Notes: a model not told the origin generated them from the sequence alone. 64,000 nucleotides of DNA from Brevibacillus daliensis (GCF_021245735.1 NZ_JAJISB010000022.1:62001-126000), one strand, 5' to 3'. Shown: positions 9,254-18,225, numbered from the stretch's first letter. Made by a program: numbers and translations.

Positions 9254-9685
9254 CTAATCTTCTAAGTAAGCTGTTAGCTTATCCATTCCAAGATCTTTCA
9301 TCGAGGATATCTCGAAAATCTCGGAAGCACCTGCTTCTCGAAGATAGATTCCAGCTTGTTTGACATCTTCCTCAGATGTTGCCAAATCAACCTTGGTAAC
9401 GATGCCTATAACAGGTTTGGCAAATGCGGAGGCAAAACCTGGTGGAAAGTAACTTTCCTCCTTCGTGCAATCTTGCACAAGGCCTATCACATCTGCTTCT
9501 ACACTTGTTACGAGCAGCATTTTGTACAAAAAACGATTTTCAATACATTCACCTGGCGTATCGATTGCTTGTTCAAAGGTTTCGATCGCTTGTGTTTTTT
9601 TGTAGCTAATTACTTGACCATGTAAACGCTGACACAATGTGGTCTTTCCAGAACCAGTGCTGCCAACAACAATTATCTTTTTCAT
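9254..9685 (-). CDS. eutP: EutP/PduV-family small GTPase-like protein
   Basis: A 143-residue P-loop protein with Walker A (GSTGSGKTTLCQ) and the NKxD-like motif VTKVD. Members are reported to act in microcompartment positioning or as an acetate kinase; which applies here cannot be read from sequence. It follows eutS by 18 bp and precedes eutV by 81 bp. Confidence 0.92.
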   Translation of the reverse strand: MKKIIVVGSTGSGKTTLCQRLHGQVISYKKTQAIETFEQAIDTPGECIENRFLYKMLLVTSVEADVIGLVQDCTKEESYFPPGFASAFAKPVIGIVTKVDLATSEEDVKQAGIYLREAGASEIFEISSMKDLGMDKLTAYLED

Positions 9686-9703
9686 AGCTGGCTCCCTTAC
9701 AAC

Positions 9704-10057
9704 CTAGGTTCGCGTAATTCTCGCAGCAGAAAATCCGAGGATATCTTGCAATCCGAGTAGAACCTCGTTAATTGCGGACTCAACGGATGAAACATCGCCT
9801 GTAATTACTAGCGAACCACTGAACCGATCTACAAAACCAATCTGAACACTAGCAGCTTTCGTCGCAATGTCAGCTGATATAATCGATGCTTCACTCGGAG
9901 TAATGGTCATAATCCCAATAGCATCCCTTGTTTCAGCTACCAATCCTAGTTTCTTGTAGAGATCTGGGTTCGGGTTAGCAATAATATGAGCTAGTGTTAC
10001 TTGTTTACCAGGAACATACTCCTGAATGACACGTTGTTTATCATTTTGTTGATTCAT
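9704..10057 (-). CDS. eutS: Ethanolamine microcompartment shell protein EutS
   Basis: A 117-residue permuted BMC-domain hexamer-forming protein with [19 protein letters not shown] at the N-terminus and the central [22 protein letters not shown]-like segment. It is the first gene of the eutSPVW transcript and lies directly after an ANTAR-controlled terminator. Confidence 0.95.
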   Translation of the reverse strand: MNQQNDKQRVIQEYVPGKQVTLAHIIANPNPDLYKKLGLVAETRDAIGIMTITPSEASIISADIATKAASVQIGFVDRFSGSLVITGDVSSVESAINEVLLGLQDILGFSAARITRT

Positions 10058-10101
10058 ATAATCACCCTATCTATAAAAACCAATCAAAAACGTTTTAATA
10101 A

Positions 10102-10185
10102 CAGAAAGACCTCTATAAAAAATCCAATTCAGATTTTTTATGAAGCCCCATTGCTCACATTCATAATTAACACGTCATTGTGTTA
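10102..10185 (-). promoter_or_regulatory. ANTAR-target antiterminator/terminator leader of eutS
   Basis: P1 at 10168-10185 (stem TAACAC/GTGTTA, loop AATGAC) and P2 at 10143-10156 (stem GAGC/GCTT, loop AATGGG) both have A1 and G4. The downstream AT-rich stem ATAAAAAATC/GATTTTTTAT (10117-10142) shares its outer 5' arm with P2 and can act as the terminator, although the T-run is interrupted. Confidence 0.82.
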
Positions 10186-10190
10186 CTTTT

Positions 10191-10219
10191 ACTATATTTT
10201 ATGTTAATTATGTTGTCAA
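10191..10219 (-). promoter_or_regulatory. Sigma-A promoter of eutS
   Basis: On the minus strand TTGACA (10219-10214), a 17-bp spacer and TATAGT (10196-10191). The start site would fall just before hairpin P1, as expected for regulation by antitermination. Confidence 0.75.
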
Positions 10220-10251
10220 CAATACAAACAGTTACAAATCTATTTTTTCCG

Positions 10252-11391
10252 CTATTGAAACATTTTGTTCATAATTTCAATAACATCAGATTTGGTTGGA
10301 ACGCGAGGATTCGTCGCCGTGCACCCATCTTTAAGTGCTCCTTCAGCGATCTCATCCTTCATCTCATCCAGTGTTTGTTGGGAAATGTTGCACTCTTTGA
10401 GCGTTTGTGGCATCTGTAATTGTTTCATAAGTTGTTTAATTGATTTTACCAGACTTTGAACGCCACTTCTTGTGGTAGAAGCTGGTAAACCTAGTGTTTT
10501 GGCAATAGCTGCATAACGCTCAGCGGTAGGAGTTGCCTCTACTTTCACATTACCAGGTTCAACATTAGCATTAAATTGAATGATATGCGGTAGTAAGATA
10601 GCATTCATACGTCCGTGTGGAATATGGAACTTAGCTCCCGCCACATGTGCGATACCATGATTTAATCCTAGAGAGGTAATGTTAAAAGCCATACCTGCCA
10701 TGAAGGAAGCATTATGCATTTTCTCGCGAGCTACCAGATCGTTTCCATCGTTATATGCTCTAGGCAAGAACTCAAATACTAATCTGATTGCTTTTTCTGC
10801 TAAAGCGTCTGTAAGGTCGTTAGCTTTCGTAGATACATATGCTTCAATCGCATGCGTCAACACATCCATACCTGTATCAGCCGTGATGAAATTAGGGACG
10901 CTTTTTACCAATAAGGGATCCAGAATTGCCTCTAGTGGCAACATCTCATCAGAGACAAGTGGATACTTAATATTTTTTTCTTTGTCGCTAATAACAGAAA
11001 AAGATGTTACTTCTGATCCTGTCCCACTTGTTGTTGGGATTGCAATAAAAGGAATTTTTTCTACATTCAAGATTTTTTTAGCAAAAATCATCATCGCCTT
11101 GGCTGCATCAATCGCAGAGCCTCCACCAAGTGCAATAATCATATCAGCTTCAAAAGCACCAAGCTTTTCTACACCTTCTGTTACGATTTCTACTGGCGGA
11201 TCAGGTACGATATTACTAAATACATACTGCTCATTGCTTGAGTGCAATCGTTCAAACAGATGGTGGATCATGCCTGATTTAATCATAAACGGATCTGTTA
11301 CAATAAAAACTCGTCTGTTACGTAGGTCCATGAGATGGTCAAGTGCCCCAGTTCCCATGTAGATGTCTGTTTTAAAAGAAATTTTGTCCAA
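10252..11391 (-). CDS. eutG: Iron-dependent alcohol dehydrogenase
   Basis: Reduces acetaldehyde to ethanol, recycling NADH within the microcompartment. The protein carries GGGSAIDAAKAM (NAD site), TTSGTGSEVTSFSVI and the metal-ligand region with GLNHGIAHVAGAKFHIPHG. I choose the TTG at 11391: AGGAGGTG lies 6 nt upstream and the protein begins MDKISFKTDIYMG like other EutG; the in-frame GTG at 11433 lacks a ribosome site. 379 residues. With pduQ lost, it is the only intact alcohol dehydrogenase of the two compartments here. Confidence 0.92.
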   Translation of the reverse strand: MDKISFKTDIYMGTGALDHLMDLRNRRVFIVTDPFMIKSGMIHHLFERLHSSNEQYVFSNIVPDPPVEIVTEGVEKLGAFEADMIIALGGGSAIDAAKAMMIFAKKILNVEKIPFIAIPTTSGTGSEVTSFSVISDKEKNIKYPLVSDEMLPLEAILDPLLVKSVPNFITADTGMDVLTHAIEAYVSTKANDLTDALAEKAIRLVFEFLPRAYNDGNDLVAREKMHNASFMAGMAFNITSLGLNHGIAHVAGAKFHIPHGRMNAILLPHIIQFNANVEPGNVKVEATPTAERYAAIAKTLGLPASTTRSGVQSLVKSIKQLMKQLQMPQTLKECNISQQTLDEMKDEIAEGALKDGCTATNPRVPTKSDVIEIMNKMFQ

Positions 11392-11555
11392 GTCCGGCAC
11401 CTCCTGAAGTATAACGTAAGTAGACTTTTTCACAAAGTCTATCTTAACAAAGAAAAACTAGAGTAGATTCGTAGACTCGGCTTCCCAGGTCTACTTGAAA
11501 GCATTAGTCATGCTTATACGGACCAAGAGGGAGTTAATCTTCTCGGTCGTTCCCA

Positions 11556-11643
11556 TAAAAAAAGAGACCTTTAAAAGAATAATATCCTTTTAAAAGCCTC
11601 TTTGCTTTTATGCATGGTATGCGAAGTACACGCCATTGTGTAC
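11556..11643 (-). promoter_or_regulatory. ANTAR-target antiterminator/terminator leader of eutG
   Basis: P1 at 11626-11643 (stem GTACAC/GTGTAC, loop AATGGC), a 15-nt linker, and P2 at 11591-11610 (stem TAAAAGC/GCTTTTA, loop AAAGAG); both loops have A1 and G4. P2 overlaps the 5' arm of a 17-bp terminator (11562-11603) that is followed by a run of T on the minus strand (11556-11563). Confidence 0.9.
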
Positions 11644-11679
11644 ATTGCTTATATAATTAATGGGTCAATAAGTATCATC

Positions 11680-11708
11680 AGTTTACTATTTTAACTATAT
11701 AACGTCAA
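11680..11708 (-). promoter_or_regulatory. Probable promoter of the eutG transcript
   Basis: TTGACG (11708-11703), 17-bp spacer and TAAACT (11685-11680) on the minus strand. Transcription would begin about 30 nt before the P1 hairpin of the eutG leader. Confidence 0.6.
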
Positions 11709-11743
11709 GTTATTAATCAGGTAAGTTCTGATACAGAAAAAAA

Positions 11744-12227
11744 GGTACACGCCATTGTGTACCAAGTTCCTTCTACCTCGAAGTAACTACCTGTTATGTT
11801 ACTTGTTGTACATCTGTGTACGTTCTATACCTCTCAGGAAATACTTTACAAGTCTAACTTTTTCTTCGTTGGACTTCGCTGTAATTATTTGTACCTTTAC
11901 TGAAGGCGAACATCGGGTTTACACCCACTTCTGTGTGGATATTTACCCTGTTGCAAAAAAAGCCAGGTACCTTTATTTTGCATGAAAACAAAAAAAGCCT
12001 AGCGAGGCAAGAACCCTTACTAGACTACTAAACCATCCATTCTCGCCTCGAAATGGGTGGCTGTTCAAAGCTACTAGGCAAACGACCTGACTTAAGTCTG
12101 TAAACCAGACTATCACAGTGGCGGGACCGCGTTGGATTTTCACCAAACTTCCTTTACCTGTTGCTTTTTCGATTGTTATACAAGTTATGAGTTAGTGACC
12201 ATCTGTGAGGATAGGAGGACTCTCACA
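11744..12227 (-). ncRNA. EutX/Rli55-like riboswitch-controlled decoy RNA
   Basis: The transcript starts near 12227, runs through a cobalamin riboswitch and then carries three hairpins with A1/G4 six-base loops: 11923-11940 (ATCCAC/GTGGGT, loop ACAGAA), 11808-11821 (GTAC/GTAC, loop ACAGAT) and 11744-11763 (GGTACAC/GTGTACC, loop AATGGC). The last hairpin is followed by seven T, ending the RNA. There is no coding frame in it. In Enterococcus (EutX) and Listeria (Rli55) such an RNA captures EutV when cobalamin is absent; the same job is inferred here. Confidence 0.82.
12000..12175 (-). promoter_or_regulatory. Cobalamin riboswitch
   Basis: The minus strand reads GGTGAAAATCC, then GGTCCCGCCACTGTGA, then AAGTCAGG, the conserved core of a cobalamin aptamer. 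It is followed by a 9-bp stem (CGAGGCGAG/CTTGCCTCG) and a T-run at 11996-11991, consistent with ligand-induced termination before the ANTAR hairpins. Confidence 0.9.
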
Positions 12228-12233
12228 ATTTTT

Positions 12234-12261
12234 ATTATAGCATAGTATGTGGGAAAGGCAA
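12234..12261 (-). promoter_or_regulatory. Promoter of the riboswitch RNA
   Basis: TTGCCT (12261-12256), a 16-bp spacer and a perfect TATAAT (12239-12234) on the minus strand, placing the start site about 50 nt before the aptamer. Confidence 0.65.
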
Positions 12262-12326
12262 TGGTGAGAGGGATAAATACTTTTCTTTTCGAAAAAGTAA
12301 ATAACCCCCTTCCCATACTCTTTATA

Positions 12327-13058
12327 TCAGGTCTGTATAACATCGTTTTTCTGTAATCGATAAATCGCGAAGGAAGAAAATGCACTGATAAATATAAGGT
12401 TCATAATGAGAAATAGACTATTTTCAACACCTGTAAGACTTTCTTGACTCAAAGCGCCAATGCCGATGGTCAAAAGCGAGTAGGGGAAAAACATCCCCAT
12501 ATTCGTTACATACATCCCCAAACCTAGAAAGACTGCAGAAAGACTAATACCTATGGGAGCTGCAAAGCTGCGAATACGAATGGAAAGCCCTAGCTGCATG
12601 GCAGCAATGGATATCGAGGCGATCCAGCCCCGCAGGCTCCATCCGAACGCTTCGATTGGAAAGGTTGAGGACAAGCCTAATAGTTGGCCTGCAACAAAAT
12701 ATAATATGATAAAAAAAACCTGTACGATAAAAATCAGAACACTAACCACAGCCAGTTTAGCCAAAAACAGACTTGCAACGGATACCGGAGCCGTCATGAC
12801 TACATTCCAGTTTCGGTTCAAATGTTCCAATCTGCACACATATGCACAGCAAATAGCAATTAACAGAGGCAAAAAGAACTCACCATAAAACAAGCTGATT
12901 TGTACCCAAAGACTGTACCATCCATGCTGCAAAGCACCCTGATTGAAATAATAATTGGCACTACCAATCAACAAGCTGAGGATGGGCATGACAATCAGGA
13001 TAAGTCCTATACGAGAATGCCGCAATTTGAGCCATTCCGCTGAAATACTTTTTTTCAC
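12327..13058 (-). CDS. Lantibiotic-immunity-type ABC-2 permease (MutG/SpaG-like)
   Basis: A 243-residue membrane protein with six predicted hydrophobic segments and the N-terminal KKSISAEWLKLRHSRIGLIL start common to this group. It is the second permease of a three-gene ABC operon (ATPase at 13821, permease at 13072). In NisFEG, SpaFEG and C. difficile CprABC this transporter expels cationic peptides from the membrane. No lanthipeptide precursor or modification gene is nearby, so a stand-alone resistance role is likely. Confidence 0.82.
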   Translation of the reverse strand: MKKSISAEWLKLRHSRIGLILIVMPILSLLIGSANYYFNQGALQHGWYSLWVQISLFYGEFFLPLLIAICCAYVCRLEHLNRNWNVVMTAPVSVASLFLAKLAVVSVLIFIVQVFFIILYFVAGQLLGLSSTFPIEAFGWSLRGWIASISIAAMQLGLSIRIRSFAAPIGISLSAVFLGLGMYVTNMGMFFPYSLLTIGIGALSQESLTGVENSLFLIMNLIFISAFSSFAIYRLQKNDVIQT

Positions 13059-13071
13059 TCAAGTACCCCCC

Positions 13072-13821
13072 TTACACTTCCTGCCGCGTAACGTGAAAGC
13101 TACCAGCAAAATAAAAAATGATGGACATGAACAATACGATAGCCAACGCACCAGCTCCCATTGGCTGTATTACGTATTCCATCGAATGATTGGTAAAATG
13201 ATAGCTTACTGGGCTTAACCCTGAATAGTACGACCATATGAAGATACGGCGTAGGATCACAGGAAAAAGGTCTGAAGTCATCCCCATAAATCCTCCCACC
13301 ATCCCCAGGCTTAAGGCAAACGCTTGATTTTTAATGGATAGAGATACCCATTGCTGCAATGCCACGATTGCAAAGTTCGTAACTATCCCCCCTCCAATAA
13401 ATTGGATCATTAGAGAAGGAGGAAGAGGGCTCGCAATACCTACTACGATGCCATACACGGCAATGGCAATGGTTTGCAGGACAATGTAATATAGCAGCAC
13501 GGTAGTAGCACATACGTATTTGGCCATGTAGATGTGATTGCGCTTTACATCTGTCGATATCAGAAGTTTCCACGTATTCCCCTTATGCTCCATGTCACAA
13601 ATACGAGAAACTACAATTGCTGAAATAATAGGTAAGAAAAGCCCATTCATGGAAGCGATTGTTACGATAATGGCCTCCCATCCTGTACTGTCGGGATTTC
13701 GGGCCATGGATTTACTGATAGACATAAAAGCCCAAAACATCTCTGCACCTAAAAACAGGGTAGTCATGACAAGAATCCACTTTCGACGTAATTTAAAAAA
13801 TTCCAAGGCCAGAGCTTTCAT
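13072..13821 (-). CDS. Lantibiotic-immunity-type ABC-2 permease (MutE/SpaE-like)
   Basis: A 249-residue protein with six hydrophobic segments; the N-terminus (ALALEFFKLRRKWILVMT) and the short loop ICDMEHKGNTWKLLIST are typical of the family. It pairs with the permease at 12327-13058 and begins at the last base of the ATPase gene, implying translational coupling. Confidence 0.82.
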   Translation of the reverse strand: MKALALEFFKLRRKWILVMTTLFLGAEMFWAFMSISKSMARNPDSTGWEAIIVTIASMNGLFLPIISAIVVSRICDMEHKGNTWKLLISTDVKRNHIYMAKYVCATTVLLYYIVLQTIAIAVYGIVVGIASPLPPSLMIQFIGGGIVTNFAIVALQQWVSLSIKNQAFALSLGMVGGFMGMTSDLFPVILRRIFIWSYYSGLSPVSYHFTNHSMEYVIQPMGAGALAIVLFMSIIFYFAGSFHVTRQEV

Positions 13822-14738
13822 TACAGACTCCGCTCCTTCCCCGTAAGCTCTAGGAAAATATCCTCCAGGCTCTTTTTGTGTTCCTCAATACGAATAACAT
13901 TGAAACCTGCCTCTACAAGTATTTTGTTGACCTGAGCCACCTGTAAATCACTCATATTTTCAAAATGCAAGTGACCATGCTGGTGTACAGGCATATATCC
14001 ATAGGTAAGCAATACTCGTTCAGCCGAGGCATCATCTTGGGTTTTTATACAAATAGAAGCTTTGTTCCTTGCTTGAAGTATCTCCATATCCCCTTGAAAC
14101 AGCAGGTTTCCATCACTGATAATTCCCACAGAAGTAGCGATTTGTTCAATTTCCGTAAGAAGATGGCTGGAAAGAAGAATAGTCATTCCATAACGCTTGG
14201 GTAGTGACTTGATTAGCTCACGAATTTCACCAATTCCAGCAGGATCAAGACCATTGGTAGGTTCATCCAGTATTAGAAGCCTGGGAAAAGAGATGAGTGC
14301 CATGGCAATACCGAGTCGCTGTTTCATACCTAGTGAATATTGTTCTACTTTTTTATGCTTCTGCTTTTCCAAGCGAACGATATGTAATGCCTCTTGTATA
14401 TTTTTGTCCGGTATCTCACGCAGTTTTTGCATGACACGCATATTTTCCAACCCTGTCAGATGTCCATAATAGGAGGGAGACTCGATCAGCGAGCCAATAT
14501 GACTTAGAATGAACTGGCGGTTTTTGCTACATTCTTTTCCGAAAATGGAGACGCTTCCTTCTGTGGGTTTGGTTAATCCCAACAGCATTTTAAGAGTAGT
14601 GGTCTTACCCGCTCCGTTAGGTCCGAGGAAACCATATATCTCCCCTTCGTGTACAGCCATATTTACTTTATTCACCCGACAAACGTTATTGTAGTATTTG
14701 GACAAATGATTTGTTGCCAGAATTGCAGGTGTATTCAT
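13821..14738 (-). CDS. Lantibiotic-immunity-type ABC transporter ATPase (MutF/SpaF-like)
   Basis: A 305-residue ATPase with Walker A GPNGAGKTTTLK, signature YSLGMKQRLGIAMAL, Walker B LLILDEPTNGLDP and the following H-loop. The C-terminal ~90 residues are the usual extension of BcrA/NisF-like subunits. It is the first gene of the operon, divergent from the regulator at 14916. Confidence 0.88.
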   Translation of the reverse strand: MNTPAILATNHLSKYYNNVCRVNKVNMAVHEGEIYGFLGPNGAGKTTTLKMLLGLTKPTEGSVSIFGKECSKNRQFILSHIGSLIESPSYYGHLTGLENMRVMQKLREIPDKNIQEALHIVRLEKQKHKKVEQYSLGMKQRLGIAMALISFPRLLILDEPTNGLDPAGIGEIRELIKSLPKRYGMTILLSSHLLTEIEQIATSVGIISDGNLLFQGDMEILQARNKASICIKTQDDASAERVLLTYGYMPVHQHGHLHFENMSDLQVAQVNKILVEAGFNVIRIEEHKKSLEDIFLELTGKERSL

Positions 14739-14848
14739 ACGAATTTCAACTCCATTCTATTTTCACACGATTTCACTTCCTTACTACCACCATAATTTTT
14801 TCACCTTTCATTAAGCTGAAGAGGACCTTACGACAACCTTAAATTCAA

Positions 14849-14862
14849 GACTTACGTAAGTC
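14849..14862. promoter_or_regulatory. Perfect 14-bp palindrome between divergent operons
   Basis: GACTTACGTAAGTC is fully self-complementary. It lies about 29 bp upstream of TATAAT at 14891-14896, which would serve the plus-strand regulator genes. It is a candidate binding site for the neighbouring response regulator. Confidence 0.5.
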
Positions 14863-14915
14863 ATCTGCAAAACGATTACTGGATGTCATGTATAATAATA
14901 GTAAGGTGATGATAG

Positions 14916-15630
14916 ATGGAAAAATTGAGAAACAAAAAAATACTCCTTGTGGATGATGATTCCGAACTCCGGACCATGATAGAAGCAATTTTACGAAAAG
15001 AGGGGTTTTTCCGAATATATTCTGCTGCCAACTGTGAGACAGCACTGGCAATTTGCCGTTCTGACAAGCCTGACATTGCCATACTGGATGTTATGCTACC
15101 TGATCAGGACGGATTTGCATTGCTTTCTTCCATCCGCCAGTTTTCTACCATGCCTGTCCTTTTTCTATCTGCCAGAGGCGAGGATGAAGATCGTTTAATA
15201 GGACTTGGGGCTAGGTGCAGATGATTACATCGTTAAACCCTTTTTGCCCCGTGAGCTGGTCTTACGACTAATGGCAATACTTAAACGTATGTATTATTCG
15301 TCATCAGCACCCGAACGATTGCCGGCCTTTAAATTGGGAGAGTATATCGTAGATTTAGAGAGTGCTATTGTACATCGAAATACAGAGGAACAACCGTTGA
15401 CTGCGAAGGAGCATGCACTCCTGTTAAAGCTGTATGAAAATCAAGGACGTATTGTTACTAGCGATGCTTTATGCCAAGCAGTTTGGGGGGATGACTCCTA
15501 TGGCTATGAAAATACTTTGATGGTGCATATACGGCGAATCCGGGAGAAAATCGAAGCAGACCCCTCCAAACCATTGAGTCTACTTACTGTGAGAGGATTA
15601 GGGTATAAGCTACTAGTAAAGGAGCAATAA
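14916..15630 (+). pseudogene. OmpR-family response regulator, frameshifted
   Basis: The first part (14916-15224) gives a receiver domain (DDDSELRTMIEAIL; phosphoacceptor in IAILDVMLPDQDG), and the second frame (from about 15205) continues LGADDYIVKPFLPREL into a winged-helix output domain ending VRGLGYKLLVKEQ. The two frames join at the GGGG tract 15207-15210; removing one G restores a normal protein of about 238 residues. It is either a real lesion or an assembly error. It is the partner of the downstream kinase and probable regulator of the ABC operon. Confidence 0.85.
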
Positions 15631-15633
15631 TAA

Positions 15634-17013
15634 ATGGATGGTATCATCCGAATATTGCGGCGTTTTATTGGTTTAACCATTTTGATCTGTGCGTTCTTGT
15701 TTGTACTTAATATCGTTATGCTAAGCACCCTGATATTTAAAGAGAGAAACGAGGAACAATCTCCAAAATTGGTAGTACAAAACGTAGCCTCCACCCTTAG
15801 CCGAACGAACACAAGTTATGAATTAGGTGAGGAGGCAGAGAAACTCTTGTCACAAAATCAAGCATGGGCCATGCTTGTAGACAACCAAGGGAAAGTAACG
15901 TGGGATTATCTATTGCCAAAAGACCTACCACGTTCCTATACTTTGACCGAAGTGGCCAAGTTTTCGCGAAATTACCTTGCCGATTATCCCGTCTTTATTT
16001 GGGAGCATCGTGACGGTCTGATTGTTGTGGGATATCCTAAAAACAGCTATGCCAAGTATCAATTTTATTTTCTCATTAGTTGGATAAAATCATTGCCACT
16101 GCGGGTTGTTTTCTTGTTAATCGGAAATATTGCATTGGTTTTGCTATTAACCATCCTCATCGGTACACGACTTATCAAATCCATCAAACCGCTTGTGTCG
16201 GGAATCCATGCCCTTGGCAGGGAAGAAGCGGTATATGTTGAATCAAAGGGTATTTTGAATGACCTTGCTAACAGCATCAATTATACTTCCGATATCATTC
16301 AGGTCAAAAATGGTAAGCTCAAAGCACGTGATGAGGCTCGTTCGAACTGGATTGCCGGGATTTCTCACGATATTCGTACCCCACTTTCCATGGTGCTTGG
16401 ATATGCAAGTGAATTGGAAGAAAATACAGCTGTGCCCGGTGAGCAGCGACTGCAAGCTGGCATTATCCGTCGTCAGGGAGAAAAGCTTCGCTCCCTTATC
16501 AATGATTTAAACCTTGTATCTATGCTCGAATATGAAATGCAACCGTTGAACGTAAAGGTCATTCGACTATCTGTGATTGCACGGCAGGTTGTGTCGGAGT
16601 TTCTGAATAATGGACTGGATGATACTTATATCATTCATTTACATATTTCTGATGAAAGCATCAAAGTCAAGGCTGATGAAAAATTATTGCTTCGTGCTAT
16701 TACCAATTTGGTGCAAAATAGTATTAGCCATAATCCAGAAGGTTGCGAAATTTTTCTAGAAACAAGCTTGTCATCAGATCATTTGACATGCCAATTTATT
16801 GTTTCAGATCACGGCAGAGGAATCCCTCAGGAGGAATATTCTGATCTGATGGAGCTCCCCTATTCATCAGGCAGAAAAAGAACTATTCATAACGGACATG
16901 GACTAGGCTTGCCGATGGTTGCGAGAATTACTAAAGCACATCAAGGCAGGCTTATACTAAAGAGCAATGCTGGCAAAGGTCTTCGGGCCATTATAGAACT
17001 TCCAACCGGATGA
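15634..17013 (+). CDS. Sensor histidine kinase of a peptide-sensing two-component system
   Basis: A 459-residue kinase with two membrane segments (about 11-33 and 160-182) enclosing an extracellular loop of about 125 residues, a HAMP-like linker, the His box WIAGISHDIRTPLSMVLGYA and the ATPase motifs NLVQNSISHNPEG and DHGRGIPQEE. It starts 3 bp after the response regulator. The large sensor loop and ABC neighbour suggest detection of antimicrobial peptides, as for CprK/SpaK. Confidence 0.88.
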   Translation: MDGIIRILRRFIGLTILICAFLFVLNIVMLSTLIFKERNEEQSPKLVVQNVASTLSRTNTSYELGEEAEKLLSQNQAWAMLVDNQGKVTWDYLLPKDLPRSYTLTEVAKFSRNYLADYPVFIWEHRDGLIVVGYPKNSYAKYQFYFLISWIKSLPLRVVFLLIGNIALVLLLTILIGTRLIKSIKPLVSGIHALGREEAVYVESKGILNDLANSINYTSDIIQVKNGKLKARDEARSNWIAGISHDIRTPLSMVLGYASELEENTAVPGEQRLQAGIIRRQGEKLRSLINDLNLVSMLEYEMQPLNVKVIRLSVIARQVVSEFLNNGLDDTYIIHLHISDESIKVKADEKLLLRAITNLVQNSISHNPEGCEIFLETSLSSDHLTCQFIVSDHGRGIPQEEYSDLMELPYSSGRKRTIHNGHGLGLPMVARITKAHQGRLILKSNAGKGLRAIIELPTG

Positions 17014-17047
17014 TATCGAGAACATCAAGTAGCTTGGGAAATAAACT

Positions 17048-17097
17048 AAAAAGCGTGCAGACCTCTGTACCTTTTCGTACTTTGTCTACACGCTTTG
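17048..17097. terminator. Bidirectional terminator
   Basis: AAAGCGTG and CACGCTTT flanks, with an inner AGAC/GTCT, form the stem between the kinase gene (+) and the facilitator gene (-). Confidence 0.6.
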
Positions 17098-17165
17098 CTC
17101 ATACTATCTCAGCATGAGCTATTTCAGATTTATTAGTATAACTGGGAGGAGAGTCGATTTCACTT

Positions 17166-17867
17166 TTATAAAATCGTATGGACACCTATTGCTAAAACTG
17201 CCCCGATAATAGGTCCTACAATTGGAATCCATGCATAATTCCAGTTGGCTCCGCTTTTATTTGGGATTGGCAGGATAAAATAAGCAAGACGAGGACCTAA
17301 ATCACGAGCTGGATTAATTGCATAACCAGTTGTAGGACCAAATGCCATACCAATAACAACTATTAAAAATCCGATGATTAAAGGGTTTAACCCATCTGCA
17401 AAATTATTAATTCCCATTAACAATAATGCAAACGTGAAAGCAAATGTCGCAATAATTTCACTGAGTAAGTTGAATGGCGGATTATCAATTGCTGGACCTG
17501 TCGCGAAAATTCCACGTGTATTAATATCTTTCGGCGTTGCTTTAAAATGAATATAGTAATGGGCAGCTACAATAGTCGCTCCCACAAAAGCACCCGCAGT
17601 TTGACAAATGATATATGGGAGTACATCAGCCCAGGGAAACGTTCCTTGTATAGCAAAAGCAATTGTCAGAGCTGGATTTAAGTGTCCACCACTTATAGGA
17701 GCGGATGCATACACGCCAAGCATAACCGCAAATCCCCAACCAAAGGTAACAATCACCCAGTTCGCTCCTTGATTAAGTGTTTTATTTAATGTTAAACCGC
17801 TGTTAATACCCGCCCCAAACAAAATGATAATCATTGTTCCAATAAACTCAGCCGTATAAGCTCCCAT
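17166..17867 (-). CDS. pduF: MIP-family glycerol/diol facilitator
   Basis: A 233-residue aquaglyceroporin with six membrane segments and both channel motifs: GGHLNPAL in the first half and GYAINPARDLGPR in the second. The Asp-Arg pair after the second motif (NPARD) is the mark of a glycerol rather than water channel. It is the last gene of the pdu operon, where pduF-type facilitators bring in 1,2-propanediol or glycerol. The symbol is by context; glpF would be equally valid by family. Confidence 0.85.
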   Translation of the reverse strand: MGAYTAEFIGTMIIILFGAGINSGLTLNKTLNQGANWVIVTFGWGFAVMLGVYASAPISGGHLNPALTIAFAIQGTFPWADVLPYIICQTAGAFVGATIVAAHYYIHFKATPKDINTRGIFATGPAIDNPPFNLLSEIIATFAFTFALLLMGINNFADGLNPLIIGFLIVVIGMAFGPTTGYAINPARDLGPRLAYFILPIPNKSGANWNYAWIPIVGPIIGAVLAIGVHTIL

Positions 17868-17967
17868 ACATGGTCCTCCTTATTCTAAAAGCCTGATCCA
17901 AGTGGTTGATAGGAAGATATTTCCTAAGTGACTAATCATACTAGCACCAAAGTAATACCATCTGCTG

Positions 17968-18225
17968 CTATAAAATCTCATGCAATACTTGTTTAATGTG
18001 CTCACGTGATGGTTGTACTGGATTAGTTGGCAAGCATGCATCACGTAGCGCATGATCAGCAACTTTGTTATTTATTTCACATACTTTACTCTGACCTATT
18101 CCTAGTTCAGATAAAGCTTGCGGCATATTCATACTGCGCATCATTTCTGATATTTTTGTAGTTAATGCACTCACTGCATCTTTATCTGAGGCTTGTTGAG
18201 AAACTAGTCCTACTATCCGAGCCAA
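17968..18225 (-). pseudogene. pduQ: Remnant of propanol dehydrogenase (C-terminal fragment)
   Basis: An 85-codon frame matching only the C-terminus of iron alcohol dehydrogenases (ALSELGIGQSKV, DACLPTNPVQPSREHIKQVL; compare CTATNPRVPTKSDVIEIM of EutG here). About 290 N-terminal codons, including the NAD and metal sites, are gone. AAAGGAGG follows the pduP stop directly and the homology resumes 2-3 bp later, so the deletion junction lies just after the original ribosome site. The TTG start given is nominal. Confidence 0.88.

Noticed and set aside
9704-10057. EutS read as a PduU gene
   Set aside because: PduU is a close paralogue, but position at the head of eutSPVW with an ANTAR leader favours EutS.
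14739-14915. Possible lanthipeptide precursor gene beside the immunity-type ABC transporter
   Set aside because: No short frame with a ribosome site and Ser/Thr/Cys-rich core was found; the gap is only promoter sequence.
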